DNA of 38,955 nucleotides, taken from assembly GCA_913061515.1 (NCBI GenBank), contig CAJXSF010000032.1:1-38955 (forward strand), in the 5' to 3' direction. This document shows, piece by piece, positions 27,805-37,991 of the stretch. How positions within the stretch are numbered: the first letter of the stretch is position 1; every line of letters begins with the position of its first letter. This DNA is from an uncultured Gammaproteobacteria bacterium. GTDB taxonomy: Bacteria; Pseudomonadota; Gammaproteobacteria; Pseudomonadales; Pseudohongiellaceae. The notes beneath the pieces were generated by a model. The model made no database searches. It was not told the DNA's origin and saw only the letters and a program-made list of their open reading frames with translations. The position numbers and the translations under genes are program-made.

Positions 27805-28640
27805 TGGATATCGATTTTTCACTAGTTCTCATTGTGTTGGTTGCGATCTCAGGCGTCATTGCCTTATTGGACCGATTATTGAGAGCGAAGGAGCGAGAAG
27901 AGTCAGCGAATAAACTACGTGCCGCGCAACAACCGCATTCTGAGGCGCTGCAATTAGCCATCGCGGAAGCTGAGCGTGAGCCTGTTGTAGTCGAGTATGC
28001 AAAATCATTCTTCCCAGTGTTATTGATAGTCCTTGTGCTGCGTTCATTCCTTGTTGAGCCCTTTCAGATCCCTTCGGGCTCAATGATCCCAACTTTGGAA
28101 GTGGGCGATTTTATTTTGGTAAACAAGTACACCTATGGTTTGCGCCTACCGGTTATCGGCACCAAAATTGTGCCAATAAACGAGCCTAAGCGCGGTGAGG
28201 TGATGGTGTTTATTCCGCCACACGACGAGCGCTATTTCATCAAGCGGGTTATTGGTTTGCCAGGAGACACCATTCGTTATGACAACAAAGTACTGTACGT
28301 CAATGGCGAACAGGTCCAATCAGAGGTTTTGGAAGAAACTCAAATAGAACTTCCTAATGGCCTGTCTCGGACTGGGGTTTTACTCAATGAGACACTTGGT
28401 GAGGTTGAGCACCTAACACAGATAATCGATGTGCCAACGCGCAGTAATGGTCAAAATGTCTGGGTAGTGCCAGAAGGGCATTACTTCATGATGGGCGACA
28501 ATCGCGATAATAGTGCTGATAGTCGAGTCTGGGGCGCAGTACCTGAAGAAAACATTGTGGGTAAAGCATTCGCTATTTGGATGCACAAAGAGCCAGGCTT
28601 GAACTTGCCAAGCTTTAGCCGCAATGGGTTGATATTCTAA
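27804..28640 (+). CDS. lepB: Signal peptidase I
   Basis: Inner-membrane protease that removes signal peptides from exported proteins. The 278-aa product has two N-terminal membrane helices (about 5-23 and 70-88) with a cytoplasmic loop between them. Box B is IPSGSMIPTLEVGDF with the catalytic serine S93. The general base is K147 in YFIKRVIGLPGD, and the box E region is GDNRDNSADSRVWGAVP. It overlaps lepA by one base and precedes the DUF4845 gene and rnc, a typical gammaproteobacterial order. Confidence 0.97.
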   Translation: MDIDFSLVLIVLVAISGVIALLDRLLRAKEREESANKLRAAQQPHSEALQLAIAEAEREPVVVEYAKSFFPVLLIVLVLRSFLVEPFQIPSGSMIPTLEVGDFILVNKYTYGLRLPVIGTKIVPINEPKRGEVMVFIPPHDERYFIKRVIGLPGDTIRYDNKVLYVNGEQVQSEVLEETQIELPNGLSRTGVLLNETLGEVEHLTQIIDVPTRSNGQNVWVVPEGHYFMMGDNRDNSADSRVWGAVPEENIVGKAFAIWMHKEPGLNLPSFSRNGLIF

Positions 28641-28748
28641 AACGAGTACTGTGTCGCGCCTGTGTTTTCTTGGCAAGGTTACAATCGCTTTTCGACAACG
28701 GGACACTATTTCAAGTGTTGTAAATGACCGTATGAGGCAGGTGATGTC

Positions 28749-29123
28749 ATGAGTAAAATATTAATTCCTAATTCGCAACAACGTGGGTTTTCTAAACTCG
28801 GCTTATTGTGCATGTTAGTTGTGTTAGTGAGTGGGCTAACCTTCGGCTTGAAAGTCTTGCCAGTGTATATCGACCACAACTTCGTCCGCGGCGTAGCCGA
28901 AACTATCGTTGAAAGTGGGCGCGCCAGTTCGATGACCCAAGCAGAGATTCGAGAAGAGATCGCCGGGAGCATGCGAGTGAACAATATTCGCGATTTTGAT
29001 TTGGATTCCATCACTTCCTCTCGGGCAGGTGGGGCAACCGCTATTACTATTAATTACGAGCGTCGAATTCCTATTGCAGGCAATATCGACATCATTCTTA
29101 GTTTTGATGATCAGATTCAATAG
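28749..29123 (+). CDS. DUF4845 membrane-anchored protein
   Basis: A 124-aa protein with one N-terminal membrane helix (about 16-36, after QQRGFSKLG) and a short extracytoplasmic domain, VLPVYIDHNFVRGVAETIVE onward. I recognise it as the DUF4845 family encoded between lepB and rnc in Pseudomonas and relatives. Its function is unknown. The stop codon directly abuts the rnc start, so translation is probably coupled. No catalytic motif is evident. Confidence 0.88.
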   Translation: MSKILIPNSQQRGFSKLGLLCMLVVLVSGLTFGLKVLPVYIDHNFVRGVAETIVESGRASSMTQAEIREEIAGSMRVNNIRDFDLDSITSSRAGGATAITINYERRIPIAGNIDIILSFDDQIQ

Positions 29124-29798
29124 ATGACAAACGCGATCGCAAAATTGGAAAAGGCGTTTTCCTATCAATTCCATTCTCAAGCTTTGGCACAGTTGGCGCT
29201 TACGCATCGCAGTGCCGAAGCAAGCAATAATGAGCGTTTAGAATTCTTGGGTGATGCCATCTTAGGGTTCACCATTGCGGCAGAACTGTTTAGGCGCTAT
29301 CCCGATGCTCCTGAGGGCGAATTAAGTCGTTTGCGTGCGCGCCTAGTCAATCAACAGAGTTTGGCTGACATTGCTAATCGCTTACAACTAGGCGAGTTAT
29401 TGATTTTAGGCCCTGGTGAATTAAAAAGCGGTGGGCGACAACGAGTCTCTATTCTTTCTGATGTCGTAGAGGCGGTGTTTGGGGCCATCTATCTAGACGG
29501 TGGTCTGGAAGTTTGCAATGCTGTCATATTATCGACCTATGGCGATTTGCTTGCACAGGGCGGCAGCGAAGAGAAAAGTAAAGACCCGAAAACACGCCTG
29601 CAAGAACTACTGCAAGCCAAGAGCCTTGCGTTGCCCAGCTATGACATTATTTCAATTGACGGTGAGGCGCACCAACAAACGTTCGTCGTAAGTTGCCAGA
29701 TCGCACTACTGAAACAAGCTACCAGAGGGGTAGGGAGTAATCGTAAGATTGCCGAGCAACAGGCTGCTGAAAAAGCGCTACAGGCATTAGGCCTATAG
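29124..29798 (+). CDS. rnc: Ribonuclease III
   Basis: Double-strand-specific endoribonuclease that processes rRNA precursors and many mRNAs. The 224-aa product has the nuclease signature NERLEFLGDAILG with E40 and D44, the second catalytic pair in SDVVEAVFGAIYLDGG, and a C-terminal double-stranded-RNA-binding domain (DPKTRLQELLQAK to the end, with GVGSNRKIAEQQAAEKAL). It starts immediately at the DUF4845 stop and is followed 30 bases later by era, with which rnc is classically cotranscribed. Confidence 0.98.
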   Translation: MTNAIAKLEKAFSYQFHSQALAQLALTHRSAEASNNERLEFLGDAILGFTIAAELFRRYPDAPEGELSRLRARLVNQQSLADIANRLQLGELLILGPGELKSGGRQRVSILSDVVEAVFGAIYLDGGLEVCNAVILSTYGDLLAQGGSEEKSKDPKTRLQELLQAKSLALPSYDIISIDGEAHQQTFVVSCQIALLKQATRGVGSNRKIAEQQAAEKALQALGL

Positions 29799-29828
29799 CG
29801 ATCTAAATGAGTGTCACACAGGAAATTT

Positions 29829-30743
29829 ATGCAGGATATTGATCACACAGAGCCTACTAGTTATTGCGGATTCGTCGCAATTGTTGGGCGTCCCAATGTT
29901 GGTAAATCAACACTGTTGAATTATCTGCTACAGCAGAAGATCAGTATTACCTCGCGCAAGCCACAGACAACACGGCACCGAATCTTAGGCATTAAGACTA
30001 TTGAGAATAAGCAATTCGTCTACGTCGATACCCCGGGTATGCATAAGATTCAGAAAAAAGCGATCAACCGCATGATGAATCAAGCAGCGACCAGTGCGCT
30101 CGATGACGTCGATGTTGTGTTGTTTGTCGTTGAGCGATTGGTATTCAATGAAGAGGATGAAATCGTATTAGAGGCTCTGAAGAGAGTTAAAGCGCCGGTT
30201 CTTCTTCTTATTAATAAATGCGACTTGCTCGACAATCGTGAGCGCTTATTGCCTCATATCGAACGTCTATCGAAGGTGCGCGAATTCGCTGAGATTATTC
30301 CGCTCTCGGTGTTGGGTGGGCACAATATCGATACTGTCGAGCAGTGTGTATTGAAACACTTACCTGAAGGCCCGTTCCTTTACCCAGAGGATCAAGTTAC
30401 TGATCGCAGCTCGCGCTTTCTTGCCGCTGAGATTATTCGCGAGAAAATAACGCGGCAATTAGGGGATGAGCTTCCCTATGAAGTAACCGTCGAGATTGAA
30501 AAATACACGATAGCCGAGGGCGTAGTGCATATCCATGCACTCATTCTTGTTGATAAAGAAAGCCAAAAGCAAATTATTATCGGCAGTAAAGGTGATCGCC
30601 TTAAAACGATTGGTAGTGCAGCACGCGTCGACATGGAAAAAGCCTTCGACTCAAAAGTTATGCTTAATTTGTGGGTGAAAGTCAAAACCGGTTGGGCCGA
30701 TGATGAACGCGCCTTGCAAAGTCTCGGATATCATCAGGACTAA
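29829..30743 (+). CDS. era: GTPase Era
   Basis: GTPase that binds the 3' end of 16S rRNA and acts in 30S maturation. The 304-aa product has G1 GRPNVGKST (20-28), the switch region [13 protein letters not shown]3 DTPGMH, G4 NKCD, and a C-terminal KH domain with [20 protein letters not shown]. An in-frame GTG at 29811 would add six residues, but AGGA (29820-29823) 5 bases before the ATG at 29829 decides the start. It lies between rnc and recO, as in most proteobacteria. Confidence 0.97.
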   Translation: MQDIDHTEPTSYCGFVAIVGRPNVGKSTLLNYLLQQKISITSRKPQTTRHRILGIKTIENKQFVYVDTPGMHKIQKKAINRMMNQAATSALDDVDVVLFVVERLVFNEEDEIVLEALKRVKAPVLLLINKCDLLDNRERLLPHIERLSKVREFAEIIPLSVLGGHNIDTVEQCVLKHLPEGPFLYPEDQVTDRSSRFLAAEIIREKITRQLGDELPYEVTVEIEKYTIAEGVVHIHALILVDKESQKQIIIGSKGDRLKTIGSAARVDMEKAFDSKVMLNLWVKVKTGWADDERALQSLGYHQD

Positions 30744-30784
30744 GCATCCGATGCGCCCACTTTTGCGAGCGGAGCAATAACGAC

Positions 30785-31516
30785 ATGCGCAGCAAAATCG
30801 AGTTGCAGCCAGCCTATGTGCTGCATACGCATGCGTTTCAAAACACTAGTCTCTTAGTGGATTTTTTCTGTATCGATTTTGGTCGAGTGCGCGCAGTGGC
30901 CAAAGGAGCCCGTCGTCCGGGCTCTAAAACTCGCGCATTATTACAACCCTTCCAACCACTATTGATCTCCCTTAGTGGTAGAACCGATCTAAAATCTCTG
31001 GTCTCTATCGAAAGCAGTGTGAATGCCTTGCGGCTACATGGCACTAGGCTCTTCAGTGGGCTCTATATCAACGAATTGATCGTGCGTCTGCTGAGTTATC
31101 AAGAGGGTAGTCCGGAGCTCTATGCTAGCTATCAAGAAGCCGTGGTGGCTCTCAGCGGCGAGCGTGATCTGCAGGGCGTATTGCGCAAGTTTGAGCTTTC
31201 GTTGTTGGAAGCGTTAGGCTATGGGGTGGATTTGCTGGCAGATTGCTACAGTGCCGAGCCCATTAGCCCGCAAGCCTACTATCTATTTCACCCCGATATT
31301 GGCTTTGAATGCCTGCCCTCATTAAGCCCTGAACAACGCAGTAATCCAGCAGTGTTCAATGGCGCTGAACTTATCGCTTTAAGAAGTGGAGAGTTTTCTG
31401 ACAAAAACTTGAGCAATGCCGCAAGGCGTTTGACCCGTATGGCGTTGCAGCCGCATTTGGGAGATAAACCCTTGGCTAGTCGAGACTTGTTCCTAAAAAG
31501 CACTAAACCACAGTAA
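30785..31516 (+). CDS. recO: DNA repair protein RecO
   Basis: Recombination mediator of the RecFOR pathway that helps load RecA at single-strand gaps. The 243-aa product has an N-terminal OB fold (AYVLHTHAFQNTSLLVDFFC, then GRVRAVAKGARRPGSKTRA), a helical middle (LYINELIVRLLSYQEGSPEL) and FELSLLEALGYGVDL. GGAG (30771-30774) lies 10 bases upstream of the ATG. In Pseudomonas pdxJ follows recO; here the next gene is cysM. Confidence 0.95.
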   Translation: MRSKIELQPAYVLHTHAFQNTSLLVDFFCIDFGRVRAVAKGARRPGSKTRALLQPFQPLLISLSGRTDLKSLVSIESSVNALRLHGTRLFSGLYINELIVRLLSYQEGSPELYASYQEAVVALSGERDLQGVLRKFELSLLEALGYGVDLLADCYSAEPISPQAYYLFHPDIGFECLPSLSPEQRSNPAVFNGAELIALRSGEFSDKNLSNAARRLTRMALQPHLGDKPLASRDLFLKSTKPQ

Positions 31517-31542
31517 ACAAGGCGCATTGCTAGTCCTGCGCT

Positions 31543-31570
31543 TTGCCTGTGCCCGAATAAAGGTTAAAAT
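31543..31570 (+). promoter_or_regulatory. Candidate sigma-70 promoter for cysM
   Basis: TTGCCT (31543-31548), 16-base spacer, TAAAAT (31565-31570; 5/6). A GC-rich CGCGC follows the -10 box. A short hairpin AAGGCGCA / TGCGCTTT lies just upstream (31519-31544) and may end recO transcription. Confidence 0.5.
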
Positions 31571-31599
31571 CGCGCAAATTTTTTCTTTGGGATTACGCG

Positions 31600-32493
31600 A
31601 TGTCTATTTCTTACCCTACAATCGAATCCCAGATCGGTAATACCCCTCTTGTGCGTCTGCTTAGGCTTCCAGGGAACACTAGCAATACCGTTCTGGTGAA
31701 GCTCGAAGGTAATAACCCCGCAGGGTCTGTAAAAGACCGTCCAGCCTACAATATGATTCTGCAAGCCCAGCTACGTGGTGATATTACGCCAGGCGATACT
31801 CTCATCGAAGCGACAAGCGGCAATACGGGCATTGCACTGGCCATGGTATGCGCTGTGAAGGGCTATAAGCTGATTTTAATCATGCCCGATAATATGTCCG
31901 CTGAGCGCAAGGCCTCTATGAGTGCCTATGGAGCGCAATTGATCTTAGTGACAGAAGAGCAAGGAATGGAAGGTGCGCGGGATCTTGCACAGCGAATGAG
32001 CGAGGAAGGTAAAGGCAAAGTCTTGGACCAATTCGCCAATCAAGACAATCCTAGTGCGCACTATTTGCACACTGGGCCGGAAATTTGGCGTGATACGCAG
32101 GGCACAGTGACCCATTTTGTCAGCTCGATGGGGACTACTGGCACTATCATGGGCGTGTCTCGATATCTTAAAGAACAAAATCCCAATGTCAGTATTGTTG
32201 GCCTGCAGCCTAAAGAAGGTTCGCGCATCCCTGGAATTCGCCGTTGGCCACAAGAATACTTGCCGCGAATTTTCGATGCCACCCGTGTGGATGTGGTGAT
32301 CGATGTCGAACAAGAAGATGCGGAGAACACCATGCGTGCATTAGCCAAAGAAGAGGGTATCTTCTGTGGTGTTTCCTCTGGCGGGTCCGTGTTTGCCGCT
32401 TTGGAACTAAGCAAAACTGTTGAGAACGCTGTGATTGTCGCCATTGTGTGCGATCGCGGTGATCGTTATCTCTCAACTGGCGTGTTCGCCTAA
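31600..32493 (+). CDS. cysM: Cysteine synthase B
   Basis: PLP enzyme making cysteine from O-acetylserine and sulfide (or thiosulfate, in the CysM type). The 297-aa product is CysM-like in length and sequence: IGNTPLVRL, the cofactor lysine K45 in NPAGSVKDRPA, the phosphate-binding loop EATSGNTGIALA, SSMGTTGTIMGVSRYL and CGVSSGGSVFAALEL. It has no CBS domain. It heads the cysM-rlmD-relA-mazG order known from Pseudomonas and is probably transcribed from its own promoter. Confidence 0.95.
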   Translation: MSISYPTIESQIGNTPLVRLLRLPGNTSNTVLVKLEGNNPAGSVKDRPAYNMILQAQLRGDITPGDTLIEATSGNTGIALAMVCAVKGYKLILIMPDNMSAERKASMSAYGAQLILVTEEQGMEGARDLAQRMSEEGKGKVLDQFANQDNPSAHYLHTGPEIWRDTQGTVTHFVSSMGTTGTIMGVSRYLKEQNPNVSIVGLQPKEGSRIPGIRRWPQEYLPRIFDATRVDVVIDVEQEDAENTMRALAKEEGIFCGVSSGGSVFAALELSKTVENAVIVAIVCDRGDRYLSTGVFA

Positions 32494-32498
32494 GCGTA

Positions 32499-32517
32499 AA
32501 AACAGCAGCGCTGTTTT
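32499..32517 (+). terminator. Hairpin after cysM
   Basis: An 8-bp perfect stem AAAACAGC / GCTGTTTT with loop AGC begins 6 bases after the cysM stop. The stem ends in four T, followed by AAC, so it is a modest intrinsic terminator. The flanking A run could make it work weakly in the other direction. Confidence 0.6.
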
Positions 32518-32549
32518 AACTGCGCGCATTCCTAATAAAACTCTTTAAT

Positions 32550-33944
32550 GTGAATTCATCGAATATGAGACATGCAAGACGTAGGCGTCAAAAACTGCCT
32601 GAAGAAGCCATTAGTATTGAAATTCAACGCCTAAGCCATGACGGCCGTGGTGTTGGCTCTATCGATGGCAAAATTGCCTTCGTAGAAGGTGCGATCGATG
32701 GTGAGCGCGTAATGGCGCAGTATACTGGGCGGCGGAAGCAATATGATGAGTTAAAAACCGTCGAAGTGCTAAGTGCATCGCCGGATCGTGTCGAGCCACC
32801 CTGTCCGCATGCAAGCATTTGTGGTGGTTGCGCGATGCAACATATCAATCCACTGGCGCAGATAAAACTCAAAGAAAAAGTCCTGCATGATCAACTAGAA
32901 CATATTGGTGGGCTGACTGACTTTACCCCAATCGCTCCTATGCTAAGTCAAACTCAAGGCTATCGTCGCAAAGCACGATTAGCGATGCGCTATGTCAGCA
33001 AAAAAGAGTCAATGCTGGTAGGTTTTCGCGAGAAGAACAGCTCGTTTATCGCTGAAATGTCTAGTTGCACTGTGTTGAACGACTCAGTATCCAATTTGAT
33101 TATGCCGTTGCGTGAATTGTTTAGTAATTTCGATGGCAGAATGCAAATACCGCAGATCGAGGTAGCAGTAGGGGAGCAACAAACAAGCTTAGCCGATGGT
33201 GAGCACAGCGCCAATCAAGTCGTGTTTGTGGTTAGACATCTGGAGCCCTTATCCGATGCCGACTTACAGGCATTACTTGCCTTCGCGCAGCACCATAATA
33301 TCCAACTGTATCTACAATCCAAGGGGCCAGACACTGTCCATAAAGTCTGGCCCGAAGAGGGCGATGAGCGCCTGTATTACTATTTGCCTGACTTTAATTT
33401 GAAGATGGCGTTTCACCCTAGCGATTTCACTCAGGTCAATGGTGAACTCAATCGGAAAATGATCGCATTTGCGATGGACTTGTTAGACCCGCAAGAAGAT
33501 GAAACCGTTTTGGATCTATTCTGCGGCCTGGGCAATTTTACTTTGCCGATCGCCACTCGTTGTAAAAAGGTGGTGGGAGTCGAGGGTAGTGATGAGATGG
33601 TGTTGCGCGGTTATGAAAATGCCAAAGCGAATGGCATCGACAATGCCGAGTTTTATGCTGCGAACCTCACAGTTGATTTCGATGAGAGCACTTGGGCACA
33701 GCCAGTGTACGATAAAATTTTGTTGGATCCGCCTCGTTCTGGGGCATTGGAAATAATTCCTCGTATCGCTGCATTTAAAGCTAAAAAGATTGTCTATATT
33801 TCTTGTAATCCTGCCACTTTGGCACGTGATGCCGGTGAGTTGGCGAAACTTGGCTATGTCATGACTCAGGCAGGGGTGATGGATATGTTTCCGCATACCG
33901 GTCACGTTGAGTCGATCGCTGAATTTGTACTAAAGAAACGCTAG
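32550..33944 (+). CDS. rlmD: 23S rRNA (uracil-1939-C5)-methyltransferase
   Basis: SAM-dependent enzyme that methylates U1939 of 23S rRNA. The 464-aa product has a basic N terminus, a TRAM domain (about 20-78), four Fe-S cysteines C85, C91, C94 (CPHASICGGC) and C173, the SAM-binding motif LDLFCGLGNFTLPIA, the LDPPRSGA motif and the catalytic region VYISCNPATLARD. The frame begins at a GTG (32550) without a clear ribosome-binding site; an ATG at 32565 would remove five residues. relA follows after 23 bases. Confidence 0.95.
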   Translation: MNSSNMRHARRRRQKLPEEAISIEIQRLSHDGRGVGSIDGKIAFVEGAIDGERVMAQYTGRRKQYDELKTVEVLSASPDRVEPPCPHASICGGCAMQHINPLAQIKLKEKVLHDQLEHIGGLTDFTPIAPMLSQTQGYRRKARLAMRYVSKKESMLVGFREKNSSFIAEMSSCTVLNDSVSNLIMPLRELFSNFDGRMQIPQIEVAVGEQQTSLADGEHSANQVVFVVRHLEPLSDADLQALLAFAQHHNIQLYLQSKGPDTVHKVWPEEGDERLYYYLPDFNLKMAFHPSDFTQVNGELNRKMIAFAMDLLDPQEDETVLDLFCGLGNFTLPIATRCKKVVGVEGSDEMVLRGYENAKANGIDNAEFYAANLTVDFDESTWAQPVYDKILLDPPRSGALEIIPRIAAFKAKKIVYISCNPATLARDAGELAKLGYVMTQAGVMDMFPHTGHVESIAEFVLKKR

Positions 33945-33967
33945 CCCTTTAAACCACGGATTTACTA

Positions 33968-36202
33968 ATGGTTCATATTCGAGAAAAACACACATTCAAT
34001 GAAGACGGCAGCATTTGCTTCGATGAGTGGATTAGCAGCTTGCAAAGCATCGGCGAAGTATTAGACGTCGAACGACTAAAGCGTGCTTGTGATATTAGCT
34101 GGGATGCCCATCAAAAAACTGATGAGCCCACTAATGCGTGGTTCGAGAAAAGTAGCAGCTATATCACCGGTTTAGATATGGCAGAGATTCTTGTGGAATT
34201 GCATTTGGACTCTGAGGCGCTACTTGCGGCGATTCTGTACCGCAGCGTGCGTGAATCTCGTTTGGCTCTAGAGGTCGTTGAGAAAGAGTTTGGGGCCGGC
34301 GTTGCGAAACTTGTCGAAGGCGTGCTGCGCATGGCCGCGATCAATGAGACCGATACAAGCCGCAAACGCGTCCTCGGGCAGAGCGATGATCAAGTCGAGA
34401 ATGTCCGTAAAATGCTTTTGGCGCTGATCGATGATGTGCGTGTTGCCCTTATTAAACTCGCCGAGCGTACCTGTGCTATTCGAGCCGTGAAAAACTCACC
34501 GGTGGAGAAGCGCTTGCGAGTTGCGCGCGAAGTATTCGAGATCTATGTGCCTTTAGCACACCGATTGGGTATTGGGCAGCTCAAATGGGAGCTCGAAGAT
34601 CTATCCTTTCGCTATTTGCAGGAGAATAATTATAAGCGTATTGCCAAGTTGCTTGATGAGAGACGTGTAGATCGCGATCGCTTTATTGTGCAAGTGACCG
34701 AAGAGTTAAGGCTGCAGCTTGATCGTGCCAATATCGACGCAGAAGTGACCGGTCGCGCGAAAAACATCTACAGTATTTGGCGAAAAATGCAGAATAAGCG
34801 ATTAGATTTTAGCCAAATCTATGATGTGCGTGCGGTACGGATTTTGGTGCCGGAGATACGCGACTGTTATGCCACATTAGGGATTGTGCATAATTTGTGG
34901 CGGGTGATTCCAAACGAGTTCGATGATTATATTGCCACGCCAAAGGCGAATGGGTACCAATCCTTACATACTGCGGTGATTGGTCCTGACAGCAAGACCT
35001 TCGAGGTACAAATACGCACATTTGCCATGGATGAAGACGCCGAACTCGGTGTCTGTGCCCATTGGCGTTACAAAGAAGGCATCGCGGACCCTAGTTATAA
35101 AGACAATTTCGAAGAAAAGATTGCCTGGTTGCGACAATTGTTGGCTTGGCACGATGAAATGGGCATGGTTGGCGGTCTAGCGGAGCAATTACGAAGCGAT
35201 TCGAATACGCCTGATCGTGTTTATGTCTTTACCCCCGAAGGCCATGTTGTGGATATGATGGAAGGCGCAACTCCTCTCGATTTTGCCTACTATGTGCATA
35301 CCGAAGTAGGCAATAAATGCTGTGGTGCCCGCGTCAATGGTAAAACTGTCCCCCTCAATTACCGATTGCAAACCGGTGACCGAGTTGAAGTACTTGCCGA
35401 TGATAATAGTTGCCCATCCCGTGACTGGTTGAAACCTTCCTTAGGGTTTGCAAACACGCCTCGTGCCCAAGCTAAGATGATTCAGTGGTTTAAGACTCAG
35501 GGGCGTGAACAGAATATTACCCATGGCAAAGCCTTGCTTGAAGAAGAGTTCGCAAGGCTTGCAGTGCGCAGTCCTAACTATAAAGACTTGGCGCGCAAAC
35601 TAGGTTGTAAAAACTCTGATGGATTATTTGCAGCGGTTGGGGTGAGTGCCGTCACAGTGGAAGAGGTTGTTACGGCAGCCCAAGAGCTTGCTCAGCTCCA
35701 TTATGTGCAAGACGAATTACTCCCACCTGAAAGCGAAGTAGCTAGCAAAAAAATCTACGGAGCTGGCCGTTTGGCAACCGAGTATGCGACTTGCTGCGGC
35801 CCCGAACAAGGGGACGCAATCATTGGTTGTTTAACTCAACACAATCAAGTCACCATTCACAAGAGTGATTGTCCTGTCGCGATGCAATATCAACGCGACC
35901 GCCATGAAAACATTATTGAAGTGTATTGGAGTGAAGGGCAGCGTGTGAGCATGTTGGCCGAGCTCTATGTACTGGCCTATGACCGAGCGGGGCTGTTGCG
36001 CGATATAACCACAATTCTTGCCGATGCCAAAGTCGAAGTGATGCAAGTCAATACGCGTTCAGATAAGAACGCGGGCACGGCAAAAATGAATCTAGAAGTG
36101 GAAGTGGATTCTTTTCCTGCCTTGTCGCGAGTCTTAGAGAAGATTAGTCGCCTGAATAATGTCATCGAAGCGCGCCGCCTTGATGCCAGCGACGCCTCAT
36201 GA
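33968..36202 (+). CDS. relA: GTP pyrophosphokinase RelA
   Basis: Ribosome-associated (p)ppGpp synthetase of the stringent response. The 744-aa product has an inactive hydrolase-like N-terminal domain (the HD residues are replaced, as in LYRSVRESRL), the synthetase domain (about 255-370: IYSIWRKMQNKRLDFSQIYD, ATPKANGYQSLHTAV, EVQIRTFAMDEDAELGVCAH), a TGS domain (about 415-475) and a C-terminal ACT domain from about 665. Loss of the HD motif marks RelA rather than the bifunctional SpoT. It is followed by mazG, whose product hydrolyses NTPs and, in E. coli, is linked to ppGpp levels. Confidence 0.97.
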   Translation: MVHIREKHTFNEDGSICFDEWISSLQSIGEVLDVERLKRACDISWDAHQKTDEPTNAWFEKSSSYITGLDMAEILVELHLDSEALLAAILYRSVRESRLALEVVEKEFGAGVAKLVEGVLRMAAINETDTSRKRVLGQSDDQVENVRKMLLALIDDVRVALIKLAERTCAIRAVKNSPVEKRLRVAREVFEIYVPLAHRLGIGQLKWELEDLSFRYLQENNYKRIAKLLDERRVDRDRFIVQVTEELRLQLDRANIDAEVTGRAKNIYSIWRKMQNKRLDFSQIYDVRAVRILVPEIRDCYATLGIVHNLWRVIPNEFDDYIATPKANGYQSLHTAVIGPDSKTFEVQIRTFAMDEDAELGVCAHWRYKEGIADPSYKDNFEEKIAWLRQLLAWHDEMGMVGGLAEQLRSDSNTPDRVYVFTPEGHVVDMMEGATPLDFAYYVHTEVGNKCCGARVNGKTVPLNYRLQTGDRVEVLADDNSCPSRDWLKPSLGFANTPRAQAKMIQWFKTQGREQNITHGKALLEEEFARLAVRSPNYKDLARKLGCKNSDGLFAAVGVSAVTVEEVVTAAQELAQLHYVQDELLPPESEVASKKIYGAGRLATEYATCCGPEQGDAIIGCLTQHNQVTIHKSDCPVAMQYQRDRHENIIEVYWSEGQRVSMLAELYVLAYDRAGLLRDITTILADAKVEVMQVNTRSDKNAGTAKMNLEVEVDSFPALSRVLEKISRLNNVIEARRLDASDAS

Positions 36203-36230
36203 TGGTGTGCAGACTTAAACGGGAACAACA

Positions 36231-37082
36231 ATGACAAAATCACATGATATCGCTGACCTATTAAAGCTCATGGATAATTTGCGTGATGCTGAGTTTGGCT
36301 GTAACTGGGATAAAAAGCAGTCATTAAAAACGCTCACCGGATATACCCTAGAAGAAGTCTATGAGGTTATTGATGCGGTTGAGACAGGCGATGACGCACA
36401 GCTACAAGATGAATTAGGCGATCTATTGTTTCAGGTGGTTTTCTACGCCCAGATTGCGAAAGAAGAGGGACGTTTTGATTTCGCGGATGTCACTGCTGCC
36501 ATTACCGACAAGCTGCTTCGTCGTCACCCTCATGTGTTTCCCGATGGTACTTTGAATAGCTTCGCCAATAGTGAATTGTTGACCCTAAATGCGGATGAAG
36601 TCGCTGCCCAATGGGAACAGATCAAGAACGCAGAACGCGCTGAAAAAGCCAAACGTAAAGCCCAAAACGCAGATCCTAGTGTGTTGGACGATGTCCCTAG
36701 TAGTCTGCCTGCGTTAGATAGGGCAAGAAAGCTACAAAAACGGGCCGCGTCTGTAGGCTTTGATTGGCAGAGTGTTCTACCAGTGCTTGAGAAACTAAAA
36801 GAAGAAATAGCAGAGTTAGAGGTTGAGATAGCGCGTGGTGACAGCCAGGCAATTGTGCAGGAGTTCGGTGATTTGATGTTTAGCTGCGTTAATGTAGCGC
36901 GACATCTACAGATAGACCCAGAATCTGCGCTACGTGAGAGCAATAGAAAGTTTGAACGACGCTTTCGTGCGGTGGAAGCCACTGCCATGCACCAAAAACG
37001 GGCGTTGAGTCGTTTGAATGAAAAGGAATTAGACGCGATTTGGGAACAAATAAAAAAAGCAGAAACAAAGGGGTCAGAGTAA
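36231..37082 (+). CDS. mazG: Nucleoside triphosphate pyrophosphohydrolase MazG
   Basis: Hydrolyses NTPs to NMPs and pyrophosphate. The 283-aa product has two MazG domains. The first carries EEVYEVIDAV and DELGDLLFQVVFYAQIA (41-75); the second carries EEIAELEVEIARGD and QEFGDLMFSCVNVARHL. An extended linker (AERAEKAKRKAQNADPS) joins them, making it somewhat longer than E. coli MazG (263 aa). The last codons (KGSE and stop) are supplied by the short repeat at 37071-37086, so the native C terminus may have been altered by insertion of that repeat. The gene follows relA after 28 bases. Confidence 0.96.
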   Translation: MTKSHDIADLLKLMDNLRDAEFGCNWDKKQSLKTLTGYTLEEVYEVIDAVETGDDAQLQDELGDLLFQVVFYAQIAKEEGRFDFADVTAAITDKLLRRHPHVFPDGTLNSFANSELLTLNADEVAAQWEQIKNAERAEKAKRKAQNADPSVLDDVPSSLPALDRARKLQKRAASVGFDWQSVLPVLEKLKEEIAELEVEIARGDSQAIVQEFGDLMFSCVNVARHLQIDPESALRESNRKFERRFRAVEATAMHQKRALSRLNEKELDAIWEQIKKAETKGSE

Positions 37083-37124
37083 AACCAAGCGGGTCAGAGT
37101 AAAACCGTCATATAGGGGGTTTTA
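37071..37124 (+). repeat. Tandem GGGTCAGAGTAAAACC repeat pair with hairpin
   Basis: Two perfect 16-bp copies, 37071-37086 and 37091-37106, are separated by AAGC. The first overlaps the end of mazG and provides its stop codon. The TAAAACC of the second copy (37100-37106) pairs with GGTTTTA (37118-37124) to form a 7-bp hairpin. From memory, GGGGTCAGAGTAAAA-type motifs are dispersed in gammaproteobacterial genomes, often near IS200-like / REP-associated transposases. No transposase is present here. The rest of the mazG-adk gap (37125-37331) holds no gene that I can see. Confidence 0.75.
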
Positions 37125-37289
37125 ACGCATGGGAACACGGCGTTCTTGTCTCTACAAAGGGCTTTAGTGTATGGTCGTTGCCTTCGCTTGAGCCAATATG
37201 GCGCGAAATTCGACTTTCGGCCCAAAATTCTAAAGACGGTGTGTGTTCACCACTTTCGCGAACAGTTTAAAGATTGAGTATTACATTGA

Positions 37290-37985
<696 letters not shown>

Positions 37986-37991
37986 TCGAAA

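Noticed and set aside
34200..34400. Loss of the HD motif in RelA as a sign of damage
   Set aside because: The degenerate hydrolase domain is the normal state for RelA in gammaproteobacteria; the synthetase domain is intact.
36530..36988. A 152-codon minus-strand frame inside mazG
   Set aside because: It lies wholly within the well-supported mazG reading frame, has no ribosome-binding site, and its composition is that of a shadow.
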